From Candidatus Altimarinota bacterium (GTDB taxonomy: Bacteria > Patescibacteriota > Gracilibacteria > UBA4473): 32,418 nucleotides of DNA. The stretch covers positions 1 to 32,418 of the forward strand of contig JALVIB010000006.1 in assembly GCA_027028725.1 (NCBI GenBank), written 5' to 3'. Positions 1 through 9,065 of this stretch are shown here, one piece after another; position 1 is the first letter of the stretch; each line of letters starts with the position of its first letter. Under the pieces are notes generated by a model, which had not been told where the DNA came from, made no database searches, and saw nothing but the letters and a program-made list of their open reading frames with translations. Both the position numbers and the translations under genes were made by a program.

Positions 1-2261
1 TTTTTTGCCATTAAACTTCGTTCTTCGGCGGAAAATTTGTCGCGGGCGAATAAATATCGCGGGGCAGGCGGTATTTCCGCGGGCGGATCTTGGCGGTAAG
101 CAATTTCTTTCAGTTTTTCTAAATCAGTTTGTGCTAAAAAATCCGCGAAAAAGTCGCCAGCGACATTTGTTTCAAAATCAAGTTCTGGTTGCTCATCTGT
201 TTCTTCATCCTTCGCCAAGGCTTCGGATGACGAGTCGCGGGAAATTGTAATTTTCGCCGTGTCAGAAAATCCTGCTTTATCCGTTACGCGCAAGGAAATT
301 TCAAATTCTTCAAAATTCTCAAAATCAAAATACATGTAGCTCGGATTGTATTTTTGCGCCTCTAAATAACAATTTTCATTAACCCAATTCCAGCCATTTT
401 CCGTGAAATTCCCGCAACTTTTTCCATTAATTTTCCACTGAAATTTCACCAAATCATCTAGTCCATCGCCATCGGTTGAGGCAGAATTATCAAGTTCTTT
501 TCCGGTGAAATTAACGCGCGCTTTCCCGCGAAATTCGCCACTTTGCAACTTTATGCGAGCATGTGGACGATGATTTTGCAGGAAATTTGGTGTTCCCGGA
601 CTGCCATGCAAATGGTGGTAAAAATCCCGCGAAATATTGTTGTCCGTTTGCGGTTCGGTGCGCGCAATTGACTCATTTTTATCTAATTTTTGACTAGCAA
701 AACAATCTCCGTGCCAATTTTGCGGGACATTTTTCGCTAATCTCTTGGTTTCGGTTTTATTCAAAGTTTTATCCGCCCAGCAGACGAAATCCGCCGATTT
801 TTTTGCTTGCCCTAAACCCTGTTGAGGGGCTTGCCCTGAACTCTGTTGAAGGGCGGGATTTTCCGGATTATCCGTACTTTTTTCCCAACTTGTCCCACTC
901 CACAAAATTATTTCCAGCGTTCCCGAACTTGCCACAATTCCATTTTTTATTCCTTTCTCCCAAATATATGAATCACCAGTCTCTTGCAAAAAGGTTGTAT
1001 TTCTATATTTTCTGGGCTTTTCGCTAATTTTTTCAGACAAAAGTTGAAATGTTAAAAAATCTCCTTTTTGCACAAGTAGAGAATTTCCCGCGAAAAAAAG
1101 TGTTCGTCCGTTATGGCGAATTTCCATATTTTTCAAATCAATTTGCCCGTCCGCGTCTTTGACAAAAAGCTCCACGAAATCATTGGTCTTATTATTGGGC
1201 GAAATTTCCGAAATTAGAATTTGCAAGTCTTTTGCAAAAACTTTCTCGGCAATTATTTCATCGTTGTTTATGATTTGAAAGTTTTGTAAATCGTCCAAAA
1301 TCAACGGCTCACTTTTTATTCCAAAAATTAGTGGTTCCTCCATTTCATTGGGCATAAAAATCAAACGATTAGCTGGTAAAGTAAAATTTTTCGCGAGATT
1401 TTGCTCTACAATTTTAGCCGATCCCTGCTCGTTTAAATGAACTTCTTGTCCACTAATATTTTCTCCCCCAGAAATCAAAACAAGACTATCAGCCAGTTCA
1501 GAGAGTTTTTGCAGGCCGTTTGTATTTTTAATTTCCCAATTAATTAAATCTACGGCGCTATCGGACTGAATGGAAAATTTTAGCCAAATTTCCCGCGAAT
1601 TTTTGGGAACGGGTTGTATTTCCATAATTTCAACTGAATCAAAATGCGAGACAAATTCTAAATTTGGAGGCAAGGGAAAAATTGGATTTCCCGAATTTTG
1701 TGCTTTGGGTGTGCCGAAAACGGCATTATTTTTTGCATCCAAAAAAGGACTGGAATTATCTTGAAAAGTTTGCCAAGCTTCATTTTGCTCACCGGAAATA
1801 GTGTAATTCAGGCGTTCCATTGATTTTTTCCTACCGTCGCCAAGGCTTTGGTCGGCACGCGCGGGATTTTCGCCCGCCGGCCAAGCGCCCGTTGGCGTTT
1901 TGTCAATGATTTCACCTTCCGCGTTTTGTAAAATAAGTTGTTCGCCGGAGTTTTTTAAACTCCCGTTATAAATCTGATCCGCTTCAACATTATTAATCGT
2001 TGTATCATCTGTTCTTTCCAGTAAAAAGTAAGATTTCGCGGGAATTTCGCCAATTAAATTTATTTGTGGGCTACCATCTGCCGAAAATAAGCTCCAGCCC
2101 GCTAAATTCGCGGGATTTTCAGCAGAATTATAAAGCTCAATCCATTCGTCATAACTGCTCGCCGAAGTTCCCATCCAAGCAACTTCTGAGATCTGCACTT
2201 GCGCAAAAGCAATGTTGAACAAGCAAAGCAGAGCCAAAATCCCGCGAAATTTAGGAAACAT
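1..2261 (-). CDS. Exported lamin-tail-domain (LTD) protein, 3' end truncated by window edge
   Basis: Absent from the ORF track because it has no stop in the window. Reading the minus strand from ATG at 2261 gives an open frame to position 1: MFPKFRGILALLCLFNIAFAQVQISEVAWMGTSASSYDEWIELYNSAENPANLAGWSLFSADGSPQINLIGEIPAKSYFLLERTDD... It has a signal peptide, an LTD-like module (ISEVAWMG..DEWIELYN..W.L), a second LTD-like stretch (ILISEISPNNKTNDFVELFVKD) and a PKD-like stretch. Confidence 0.82.
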   Translation of the reverse strand, partial: MFPKFRGILALLCLFNIAFAQVQISEVAWMGTSASSYDEWIELYNSAENPANLAGWSLFSADGSPQINLIGEIPAKSYFLLERTDDTTINNVEADQIYNGSLKNSGEQLILQNAEGEIIDKTPTGAWPAGENPARADQSLGDGRKKSMERLNYTISGEQNEAWQTFQDNSSPFLDAKNNAVFGTPKAQNSGNPIFPLPPNLEFVSHFDSVEIMEIQPVPKNSREIWLKFSIQSDSAVDLINWEIKNTNGLQKLSELADSLVLISGGENISGQEVHLNEQGSAKIVEQNLAKNFTLPANRLIFMPNEMEEPLIFGIKSEPLILDDLQNFQIINNDEIIAEKVFAKDLQILISEISPNNKTNDFVELFVKDADGQIDLKNMEIRHNGRTLFFAGNSLLVQKGDFLTFQLLSEKISEKPRKYRNTTFLQETGDSYIWEKGIKNGIVASSGTLEIILWSGTSWEKSTDNPENPALQQSSGQAPQQGLGQAKKSADFVCWADKTLNKTETKRLAKNVPQNWHGDCFASQKLDKNESIARTEPQTDNNISRDFYHHLHGSPGTPNFLQNHRPHARIKLQSGEFRGKARVNFTGKELDNSASTDGDGLDDLVKFQWKINGKSCGNFTENGWNWVNENCYLEAQKYNPSYMYFDFENFEEFEISLRVTDKAGFSDTAKITISRDSSSEALAKDEETDEQPELDFETNVAGDFFADFLAQTDLEKLKEIAYRQDPPAEIPPAPRYLFARDKFSAEERSLMAK

Positions 2262-2721
2262 TTTTATATTTTTTACTTTTCTTTAAAAATTCCTGAAATC
2301 TTTGTCGGACTACTTTAGTATCATGCTTTTTGAGTGATTCTTGATATTTACTTTTAACTGAATTAATAGCTTTATTTAACAGCGGTTTTTGTTTGTTGGT
2401 TTTAAATTTCTTGAATTCCTTAAATAATCTAACGATTTTTTCCAATTCTTCTTCAGCAATAGACGGAGAAATTGCTTTCTCTATTTTTTTAATATATTCA
2501 TTTGTTACTAAAAGGATCTTTTCGCCTAAAAATTTTTTCTTATCTAATTCTAATTTTTCAATTTTATTCTCACATTGTTCTAAAATAAAAAGTGGGTCAA
2601 CTAGAGTGTTGTTCTCCATAATCATAGTTATTTTAGACATGATTAATTGTGAGAGCTCCTCTATTTTTCTAGCTCTTTTTTTCTCTTTATTTTCGAAAAT
2701 TCGTTTTAATTTATCTAACAT
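2251..2721 (-). CDS. Hypothetical charged/coiled-coil protein, 156 aa
   Basis: ORF 156 aa, Lys/Glu rich; overlaps the start of the downstream LTD gene by 11 nt. Confidence 0.6.
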   Translation of the reverse strand: MLDKLKRIFENKEKKRARKIEELSQLIMSKITMIMENNTLVDPLFILEQCENKIEKLELDKKKFLGEKILLVTNEYIKKIEKAISPSIAEEELEKIVRLFKEFKKFKTNKQKPLLNKAINSVKSKYQESLKKHDTKVVRQRFQEFLKKSKKYKNVS

Positions 2722-2868
2722 CAGTATTTAAATATCAATTTCATGACACTTTGTCAAAATTATTTTAGAAACATAAAAAATCCCGCGAAATTTGCGAGAT
2801 ATAAAATCAAAAAACTTTGGTTGTTTGTTTATCAAAGCTGGCGTGCCGTCAGAAGCTTTAGCGAAGGA

Positions 2869-2943
2869 TGGTGGGTTGGGAGAGGATCGAACTCTCGGCC
2901 AAAGGCTTAAAAGGCCCTTGCTCTACCACTGAGCTACCAACCC
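2869..2943 (-). tRNA. tRNA-Lys (UUU), CCA encoded
   Basis: Minus strand GGGTTGGTAGCTCAGTGGTAGAGCAAGGGCCTTTTAAGCCTTTGGCCGAGAGTTCGATCCTCTCCCAACCCACCA; acceptor GGGTTGG/CCAACCC, anticodon loop CTTTTAA. Confidence 0.93.
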
Positions 2944-3053
2944 GTGGTTATGATATTCTTAAACAAATGTTAAAATTTCGCGGGATTTTAAATCCTTCTA
3001 TAAACTCAGAACACTCGCTTTAATTTTTTTATAAGTGAATGAAATGAGTCGAA

Positions 3054-3130
3054 TGGTGGAGCTACAGGGACTCGAACCCTGAACCCCCTGCTTGCAAAGC
3101 AGGTGCTCTAGCCAATTGAGCTATAGCCCC
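3054..3130 (-). tRNA. tRNA-Ala (UGC), CCA encoded
   Basis: Minus strand GGGGCTATAGCTCAATTGGCTAGAGCACCTGCTTTGCAAGCAGGGGGTTCAGGGTTCGAGTCCCTGTAGCTCCACCA; anticodon TGC. Confidence 0.95.
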
Positions 3131-3133
3131 AAA

Positions 3134-3370
3134 TTATTGAGGATTTCCGAAAAATCTACCCAAAGTTCCGTGTAAGAACGCTGGTAAATCTCCTGTTAGC
3201 CACATTATGGAGAAAATCGTAACAGCTAGACCAAATAATTTAATAAAACTATAAGTCCCGCCACTTCCTAGGTATTTTTCCGCGAAATCTATCTCACCGA
3301 TAAAATTTCCGATTTGTGCGGATTTCACGATAATAACGATTCCGGCTGGAATGAGTAACCAAGCTAACAT
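3134..3370 (-). CDS. Small membrane protein, 78 aa
   Basis: ORF with two hydrophobic segments (MLAWLLIPAGIVIIV; YSFIKLFGLAVTIFSIMWL). Confidence 0.55.
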   Translation of the reverse strand: MLAWLLIPAGIVIIVKSAQIGNFIGEIDFAEKYLGSGGTYSFIKLFGLAVTIFSIMWLTGDLPAFLHGTLGRFFGNPQ

Positions 3371-3470
3371 TTGTATTTGAAAAGAACAAAACTGCAGAGA
3401 TTCTAATTCTCAGAAATATTTTGTCAAAATTATTTGGAAAAAGTGTATAATTCAGGTATAATTAACAGAA

Positions 3471-4772
3471 ATGAAAAAATTAATTGCGTCTGCGGGAATG
3501 ATCTTAATCGGGGGATTTTTTTTCGCGGGATTTTGGGTAGGAGAGGTTTTTGCGCAAGAAACAGAAGAAGAGTTGCATAGAGGCATAACTTTAAACCAAT
3601 GCGAATCAATCCGTAGAAAAATAGTTTTGTTTGAAGAATTAAAAAGAAAAAAAGATTTCGATTACACTAAGTTTGGAGATGAAAGTGAGGCTTATAAATT
3701 TGAACTAGATGGATATGTTCATCTAGAAAACGCTTTATCTTGTATGACAGAAGAAGATAAAACTCAAAAAGATGGCTGTGTTAAAACCTTTCCAAGTAAA
3801 AAAATTAAGAAAGAAAATTTAGAATGCTCAGAAAAAGAGCCCCTAGACCAATTAAAATTTGCAAAATCGGAATTTTCTAAAGCAGCAAATTTTTTTGATA
3901 AAGCTAAAAAGGCCTATTTTGGATCACGGCGTTTAAAACTAGATGATGCCGTAGTTTATGGTGAAAATGGCAAAAGAATAGACGGCGAAGGATTGGATGA
4001 AATTATGACTGATAATATTGTAATTAGCGCTGGAGACGGGTTTACTTCTTCCACGCAAGACTCCTTACGAAATATTTTTCGCGGAGAACTAATTAAGAAA
4101 GTCAATCGAGCTTTAGGAACAATTGCGATTTTGTACTTATTTATTTTAGGAGTTAAATTTATTATGGCACGCGGAGATAGCGAAAGATTATCTGAATTAA
4201 AAGGTCAATTTGCTTGGATTATTCTGGGATTAGGAGTGATTTCAGTTGCAGAATTTATGGGATATAAAGTGTTTGATAGTTCAAAAGATATTTTAGAGGG
4301 AACTGCAGCTCGAAATTTTGAGGCGAAATTAATTGATGTGGTTCGTTTTGTAGAATATATAGCCGGAGGATTAATGCTAATAAATGCCTTGATATCAGGA
4401 TACACCTTGATTATGGGAGGAGAAGAAGACGAAACAATTTCCCGCGAAAAACAATTCTTGAAATCCTTTTTAATGGGGACGGCTTTTATTCTCATGGCAG
4501 AAGTTATTGTGCGGGCTTTATCTTTCCGAAGTGGGGATATTCACGAATCTTCTCAAATTATTGTTCAAGAAGTTGCGGGATTAGTTAATTTTGCTTTGTC
4601 TTTTATTGGAATTGTTGCTACGGCGATGCTGGTTCTTTCAGGACTTTATTATGTAATTAGTTTTGGTGATGATGACCAAATGGGACGAGCCAAAAAAATG
4701 ATTATGGCTAGCATTGTCGGAATAATCATCGCCTTTTCGGCTTATACAATTGTTACATTTTTAATAACTTAA
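3471..4772 (+). CDS. Exported protein with repeated VirB2/TrbC-like transmembrane hairpins
   Basis: Signal peptide MKKLIASAGMILIGGFFFAGFWVGEVFAQ. Three C-terminal modules of TM - GxD/E - basic - TM type (FIMARGDSERLSELKGQ..., LIMGGEEDETISREKQFLK..., VISFGDDDQMGRAKKMIMASIVGIIIAFSAYTIV). Confidence 0.75.
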   Translation: MKKLIASAGMILIGGFFFAGFWVGEVFAQETEEELHRGITLNQCESIRRKIVLFEELKRKKDFDYTKFGDESEAYKFELDGYVHLENALSCMTEEDKTQKDGCVKTFPSKKIKKENLECSEKEPLDQLKFAKSEFSKAANFFDKAKKAYFGSRRLKLDDAVVYGENGKRIDGEGLDEIMTDNIVISAGDGFTSSTQDSLRNIFRGELIKKVNRALGTIAILYLFILGVKFIMARGDSERLSELKGQFAWIILGLGVISVAEFMGYKVFDSSKDILEGTAARNFEAKLIDVVRFVEYIAGGLMLINALISGYTLIMGGEEDETISREKQFLKSFLMGTAFILMAEVIVRALSFRSGDIHESSQIIVQEVAGLVNFALSFIGIVATAMLVLSGLYYVISFGDDDQMGRAKKMIMASIVGIIIAFSAYTIVTFLIT

Positions 4773-4775
4773 GAA

Positions 4776-5702
4776 ATGAACAAATTTTTTCGCGGGATTT
4801 TCATTGTTATGGTTCTATTAGGGGGAGCTTATTTTACGAGCGTTCAGGCACAGGTTGAAGTTCCAAAGACCTCTGAAATTTTTGATGCAACTAGTGATTC
4901 TTACTTATTAAAAAATAATCATACGCTCAAAGATTATACAGACAACGGAACAGCTTCTGGAGAGATTCAGTTTCGAGAAGCAGTATTAAAATTAACCGGT
5001 TTTCTAAAAAAATTAATGATCCCAATTGCCGTTATCTTATTAGTTTACGCGGGAATTGAACTATATTTAACTCACGGTAGCGAAGATAAATACAAACAAG
5101 CCATTAACCAAATCGCAGGAATTGGAACAGGTTTTTTATTAATGATGGTGACAGTCCATTTAGTTGACTGGGTTTTCTTTGGGAAATCGGGAGAAATTTT
5201 CCGCGAAGGAACCGATGTTTCAGAATTCGCGAGAAAAGGAATGTTAGAGATTTATGGACTTTTTGATTATTTAACGATGTTCGCGGTAGTTTTAGCGGTT
5301 GCTTTTATTGTCTGGAACGCGATTACTTTGATTATTGCTGGTGGAGAAGACGAATCACAAATTTCGGAAATGAAAAAACGAATTATCTATGGAGTAATTG
5401 GATTAATTATTCTAATCTCTGCCAAACCAATGATCAACACAATTACTGGCGGAGACGGGCAACTCGTGATTCCAAGTGTTTTTGGCGGAATTTCTCTAGT
5501 AGCCCGCTGGATTAATTTTATTCTGGGATTAATCGCAATTTTCGCGGTAATTGCCCTTATTTATGCAGGAATTCGCTTGGTGGCACATTTTGGAGATGAA
5601 GATGCTACAGCTCAGGCGAAAAAAATCATTATGGGAGCAGTTATTGGGTTGATAATAACTTTCTCAGCTTGGACAATTGTTCATTACTTTATTGCGCCAT
5701 AA
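4776..5702 (+). CDS. Exported protein with repeated VirB2/TrbC-like transmembrane hairpins (paralog of upstream gene)
   Basis: Signal peptide MNKFFRGIFIVMVLLGGAYFTSVQAQ. Modules LYLTHGSEDKYKQAINQIAGIG..., LIIAGGEDESQISEMKKRIIYGVIGLIILISAKP, RLVAHFGDEDATAQAKKIIMGAVIGLIITFSAWTIV. Confidence 0.75.
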   Translation: MNKFFRGIFIVMVLLGGAYFTSVQAQVEVPKTSEIFDATSDSYLLKNNHTLKDYTDNGTASGEIQFREAVLKLTGFLKKLMIPIAVILLVYAGIELYLTHGSEDKYKQAINQIAGIGTGFLLMMVTVHLVDWVFFGKSGEIFREGTDVSEFARKGMLEIYGLFDYLTMFAVVLAVAFIVWNAITLIIAGGEDESQISEMKKRIIYGVIGLIILISAKPMINTITGGDGQLVIPSVFGGISLVARWINFILGLIAIFAVIALIYAGIRLVAHFGDEDATAQAKKIIMGAVIGLIITFSAWTIVHYFIAP

Positions 5703-5745
5703 AATCCCGCGAAATTTCTTAATTTTCTTCCGCTCTACTTGTAAA

Positions 5746-6681
5746 CTAACTAAACAAATCAGGTTTTCCGCGTAAAATATCCGCTATCGGCATTATTTTT
5801 TTGCCGGGAATTTGCGCTTGTGAAATATAAATTTTTGAATTTTTAGCACATTTTAACTCAAATGATTTATCGCCAAAATCCCGTTTCTCGGCTTCGCTCG
5901 AAATAAACTTTATTTCCCCTAATTTCACTTTCCCATATTTTGTACTGATAAAAATTCCTGGCCAAACATCAAAAGCCAAAAATTTTCGCCAAATTTCTTC
6001 GGCCGTTTCTTTTTCTGGAAAAATTTCCCCGTCTTTTTTTTCAAATTTTCCGCAAAAAGTCGCGAGATTTTCGTCTTGCGGAAGTTTTTGCAAGTTTTTT
6101 GTAAAAAGTTTTTCTAGAAATTCCGGAAATTCTTCAGCAGTTTTTTCCGCGAAAAAATTCCATAATTCGGAAGTTTTTTTGTTTTCAATGTTCCAGCTTT
6201 TTTGCCACAAAATATCTCCTGCATCCAATTCTTTAACCATCTGCTGAAAGGTGATTCCGCTCTCTTTTTCACCAGCTAAAATAGCGGATTGCACAGGGGA
6301 AGCTCCGCGAAATTTTGGTAAAAGTGAAAAATGAACATTAATTGTCCCAAATTTGGGAATATCTAAAATTTTCGCGGGAAAAATCACACCAAAAGCGATA
6401 ACAATCGCCAAATCAAAACTCAGTTTTTCATAAATTTCGCGAACTTCTTTTTTGTTGTTCACTTCGTAAACCTTTAAGCCCAAATTTTTCGCGGATTTTT
6501 TAACCGGACAAGCAGTTAAAACTCTTTTCCGTCCAACTTTTTTATCACTTGGACAACCTACACCAACAATCTCAATATTTGAATTTTTCGCTTGTCCTGA
6601 ATTTGCTTGAAGGGCGAGTTTTTCCAATGCCGGCACAGCAATTTCCGGAGTTCCAAAAAAGAAAATTCGTTTTTTCATCAC
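5746..6681 (-). CDS. fmt: Methionyl-tRNA formyltransferase
   Basis: RIFFFGTPEIAVPALEKL, INVHFSLLPKFRGASPVQSAILAGEKESGITFQQMVKELDAGDIL: Fmt signature. Confidence 0.93.
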   Translation of the reverse strand: MMKKRIFFFGTPEIAVPALEKLALQANSGQAKNSNIEIVGVGCPSDKKVGRKRVLTACPVKKSAKNLGLKVYEVNNKKEVREIYEKLSFDLAIVIAFGVIFPAKILDIPKFGTINVHFSLLPKFRGASPVQSAILAGEKESGITFQQMVKELDAGDILWQKSWNIENKKTSELWNFFAEKTAEEFPEFLEKLFTKNLQKLPQDENLATFCGKFEKKDGEIFPEKETAEEIWRKFLAFDVWPGIFISTKYGKVKLGEIKFISSEAEKRDFGDKSFELKCAKNSKIYISQAQIPGKKIMPIADILRGKPDLFS

Positions 6682-6719
6682 AAGAATTGTAGCGGTTTTT
6701 CAGAAATCCCGCGAAAAAT

Positions 6720-7253
6720 TTACTCTACATCAGGGAAAACATTCAAAGTGTCGTTGAAGCGATTGATGTAATTAAAAAGCCCGACAACAGCGGTCAATTC
6801 TACAATTTCTTCATCTGAATAAAATTCTTTGATTTTTTCTTTTAACTCCATCGGGATTTGGTAGGCGTGTTCAGTAGAAGCTTCGGCAAATTTCAAAGTA
6901 ATGTCTTCTTTTTCGGAATTTTCTTCGTCAATTTTCGCGATTTCTTCATCAGAAATTCCTAAACTTTTTAACTGAAATTTCGTCACGCTTACACAAAATT
7001 CACATTTGTTAATTTCAGAAATTTTATAAGCCATTTTCCATTTCAAAATGTGATCAACTTTTCCTCCTTTCATGGTTGTCACAAACAGTTTGAAAAAGTG
7101 GACAAAAATTTCCTCAGAATTTCCCATAACTTTCATCCATTTAGGGACTTTCCCGGTGTTTTTTTCCATTTTTTCGAAAATTTTTCGTGCTTCTCCGTCA
7201 ACATCTTCAGTTGAAACAAGGTGCACAAGCGGTCCGTAAGGTAGATCAGACAT
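6720..7253 (-). CDS. AhpD-like / carboxymuconolactone decarboxylase family protein
   Basis: WKMAYKISEINKCEFCVSVTKFQLKSLGISDEEI: CxxC AhpD-like core. Confidence 0.75.
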   Translation of the reverse strand: MSDLPYGPLVHLVSTEDVDGEARKIFEKMEKNTGKVPKWMKVMGNSEEIFVHFFKLFVTTMKGGKVDHILKWKMAYKISEINKCEFCVSVTKFQLKSLGISDEEIAKIDEENSEKEDITLKFAEASTEHAYQIPMELKEKIKEFYSDEEIVELTAVVGLFNYINRFNDTLNVFPDVE

Positions 7254-7336
7254 TTGATAATTGGTTATAAAACAACCTAATTATATCAGAGATTGAGATA
7301 TTTTAGAAATTGGCAATTCCTGCGAAATTTTTTTAC

Positions 7337-7408
7337 AAACAACCCCCCCTAACCCCCCCTTGTCAGGGGGGAGATATAAGGAATTATTTGAAAATTTCGC
7401 GGGATTTT
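7337..7408 (+). repeat. Composite repeat: CCCCCC/GGGGGG hairpin + GGAATTATTT + CGCG motif (copy 1)
   Basis: aaacaaccccccctaaccccccct tgtcaggggggagatataaggaattatttgaaaatttcgcgggatttt. Confidence 0.85.
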
Positions 7409-7499
7409 GAAAGAACAGGTTTCAAGCTTATCTTTGCTTGTAATCTTGTGAACTTGTTAACTCGTAAACTCGTAAACTATCTTATTTTTTCGCGGGATT

Positions 7500-7955
7500 T
7501 TACGCCTTATGAAAATTGCTTCCTCCAGCAATTTCCAGTGCGCGGTAAATCTGCTCCAACGCCATGTGGCGGACGAGATTGCGCGTCCAAACCATTTTCC
7601 CAAAACTCACTTTCTGGTTAGCGCGGTTCAAAATGCCTTTTCCTAAGCCATGCGCGCCACCGATGACAAAAATTACTTTGCCGTGGTTTTCTAGTTTTTT
7701 TCGTAAATCCCGCGAAAATTTCACCGAATCAAACTCTTGACCATGCTCATCGAGGGCGATGACAAAATCTTTCGAACCAATTTTTTTCAACAACCTTTCC
7801 GCTTCTTCTGATTTCGCCTTTTCAGCGTCTGTAATTCCCGCTTGTGGAAGAGCAATTAGCTCAATTTTGGCGCGAAAGCCAATCCGTTTCGCTAATTCTT
7901 TCTCGCGCTCCGTAATTTCGCGGGATTTTCCAAAAAAATAAAGTTTTATTTTCAT
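7500..7955 (-). CDS. rlmH: 23S rRNA (pseudouridine1915-N3)-methyltransferase RlmH
   Basis: FVIALDEHGQEFDSVKFSRDLRKKL...FVIGGAHGLGKGIL...MVWTRNLVRHMALEQIYRALEIAGGSNFHK. Internal Met at 7955 (MKIKLYFFG, TAATG overlap with upstream gene) preferred over the longer ORF start at 7982. Confidence 0.93.
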   Translation of the reverse strand: MKIKLYFFGKSREITEREKELAKRIGFRAKIELIALPQAGITDAEKAKSEEAERLLKKIGSKDFVIALDEHGQEFDSVKFSRDLRKKLENHGKVIFVIGGAHGLGKGILNRANQKVSFGKMVWTRNLVRHMALEQIYRALEIAGGSNFHKA

Positions 7956-8413
7956 TAAAGTTGATTTTTTAAGTACAGCCACAGCGCTTTTCTGGTTAAT
8001 GGCGCGTCTTTTAAGCCCTTGGCTAAAAGTAAACTCGCTCCAAAGTAGGGCAAAGTAGAAAGAATTTTATCAAACCACGAAAACCGCAGCAAAGAAATGT
8101 GCGCGTACCAAATTTTAAACAATCCAGTTATGACTAAAAAAGCAAAAAATGGCCAAAAATTATCTGATTCTTGTACAACATTTACTCCCAAATTCAGTAA
8201 AAAAGTAATCAGATCACCAATCGAAAAAATCCCCGAAAGAACCAGAAAAACAAAGAAAACATGGACAACATCTTTTAAATTTCCTTCTTGAAGATGTCCT
8301 TCAATTCGCTTTTTTTCTGCCTTCGAAAATTTCGCGGAATTTTCCAGTTTGCGCAAAAACTTCTGCTCTTTGGCAGTGATTTTTTTCTGTAACCATTTTC
8401 TGAAATTAAACAT
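7955..8413 (-). CDS. Membrane protein, 152 aa
   Basis: ORF with several TM segments (VVHVFFVFLVLSGIFSIGDLITFLL; FWPFFAFLVITGLFKIWY); overlaps rlmH start. Confidence 0.65.
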   Translation of the reverse strand: MFNFRKWLQKKITAKEQKFLRKLENSAKFSKAEKKRIEGHLQEGNLKDVVHVFFVFLVLSGIFSIGDLITFLLNLGVNVVQESDNFWPFFAFLVITGLFKIWYAHISLLRFSWFDKILSTLPYFGASLLLAKGLKDAPLTRKALWLYLKNQL

Positions 8414-8453
8414 TTTATTAAAATCCCGCGACTGCCAACTGGCAGATAAAAAG

Positions 8454-9065
8454 TTAAGTTAGAAGGGTTTTAACTAAAAACTCACTCATCATTTTAACCG
8501 CTTTTCCGCGATGAGAAATTTTATTTTTTTCTTCTTTACTCAACGCCGAAAAAACCTTGTTTTCGCCATCAGCTTTGAAAACCGCCGAAACAGGAATTCC
8601 TTTTTCCAATTCAGTTTCCGGATTTTGTGTAATTATTCCCGATGTTTGTCCGACAACGATTTTTTCGCAGGATTTTTCCGGATCAAAGAAAGCAATTGCC
8701 GAGAAAAAAGTCGCTCGGCGGTTGTCTTGGTTTGCCAGCATTTCCAAAAATTTTTCCAGCCACTCGTGGTCATTTTTCGCGGGAATTTCCCGTTTCGTTT
8801 TCAAACCAAATTTGTCCGGAAACGCTTCCAGTTCCAGTCCAGAATCTTCTCCAATGGTCGGTAAACCGGTTTTTTCCGCGAAATATTTAGCTTTAATTAA
8901 GGCGTTTTCCGCGTAATTTCCCCCGCTTTCCTCCGGTTCGCCAAAATCCTGTGAAAAATCATTTAATGACAAAAACTCAATATTTTCTGCCGCTCCGAAC
9001 AAAGAAAATCCTTCAATGAGTTCCTTCAATTTTCCCTGATTACCGGTAGCGATGAGAATTTTCAT
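8454..9065 (-). CDS. RdgB/HAM1-type non-canonical purine NTP pyrophosphatase
   Basis: MKILIATGNQGKLKEL...GGNYAENALIKAKYFAEKTGLPTIGEDSGLELEAF...SHRGKAVKMMSEFL. Confidence 0.92.
   Translation of the reverse strand: MKILIATGNQGKLKELIEGFSLFGAAENIEFLSLNDFSQDFGEPEESGGNYAENALIKAKYFAEKTGLPTIGEDSGLELEAFPDKFGLKTKREIPAKNDHEWLEKFLEMLANQDNRRATFFSAIAFFDPEKSCEKIVVGQTSGIITQNPETELEKGIPVSAVFKADGENKVFSALSKEEKNKISHRGKAVKMMSEFLVKTLLT

Noticed and set aside
1-2218. Plus-strand ORFs 5..250, 803..1027, 1570..1764, 2000..2218
   Set aside because: Antisense to a single long minus-strand LTD-protein frame; no recognisable protein features.
7310-7621. ORF 7310..7621 (KQPPLTPPCQGGDIR...)
   Set aside because: Translation of an intergenic C/G repeat and antisense rlmH; not a gene.
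8511-8916. Overlapping plus-strand ORFs 8511..8864, 8557..8916 and 8642..8890
   Set aside because: Antisense to the rdgB-like gene, whose family motifs are unambiguous.
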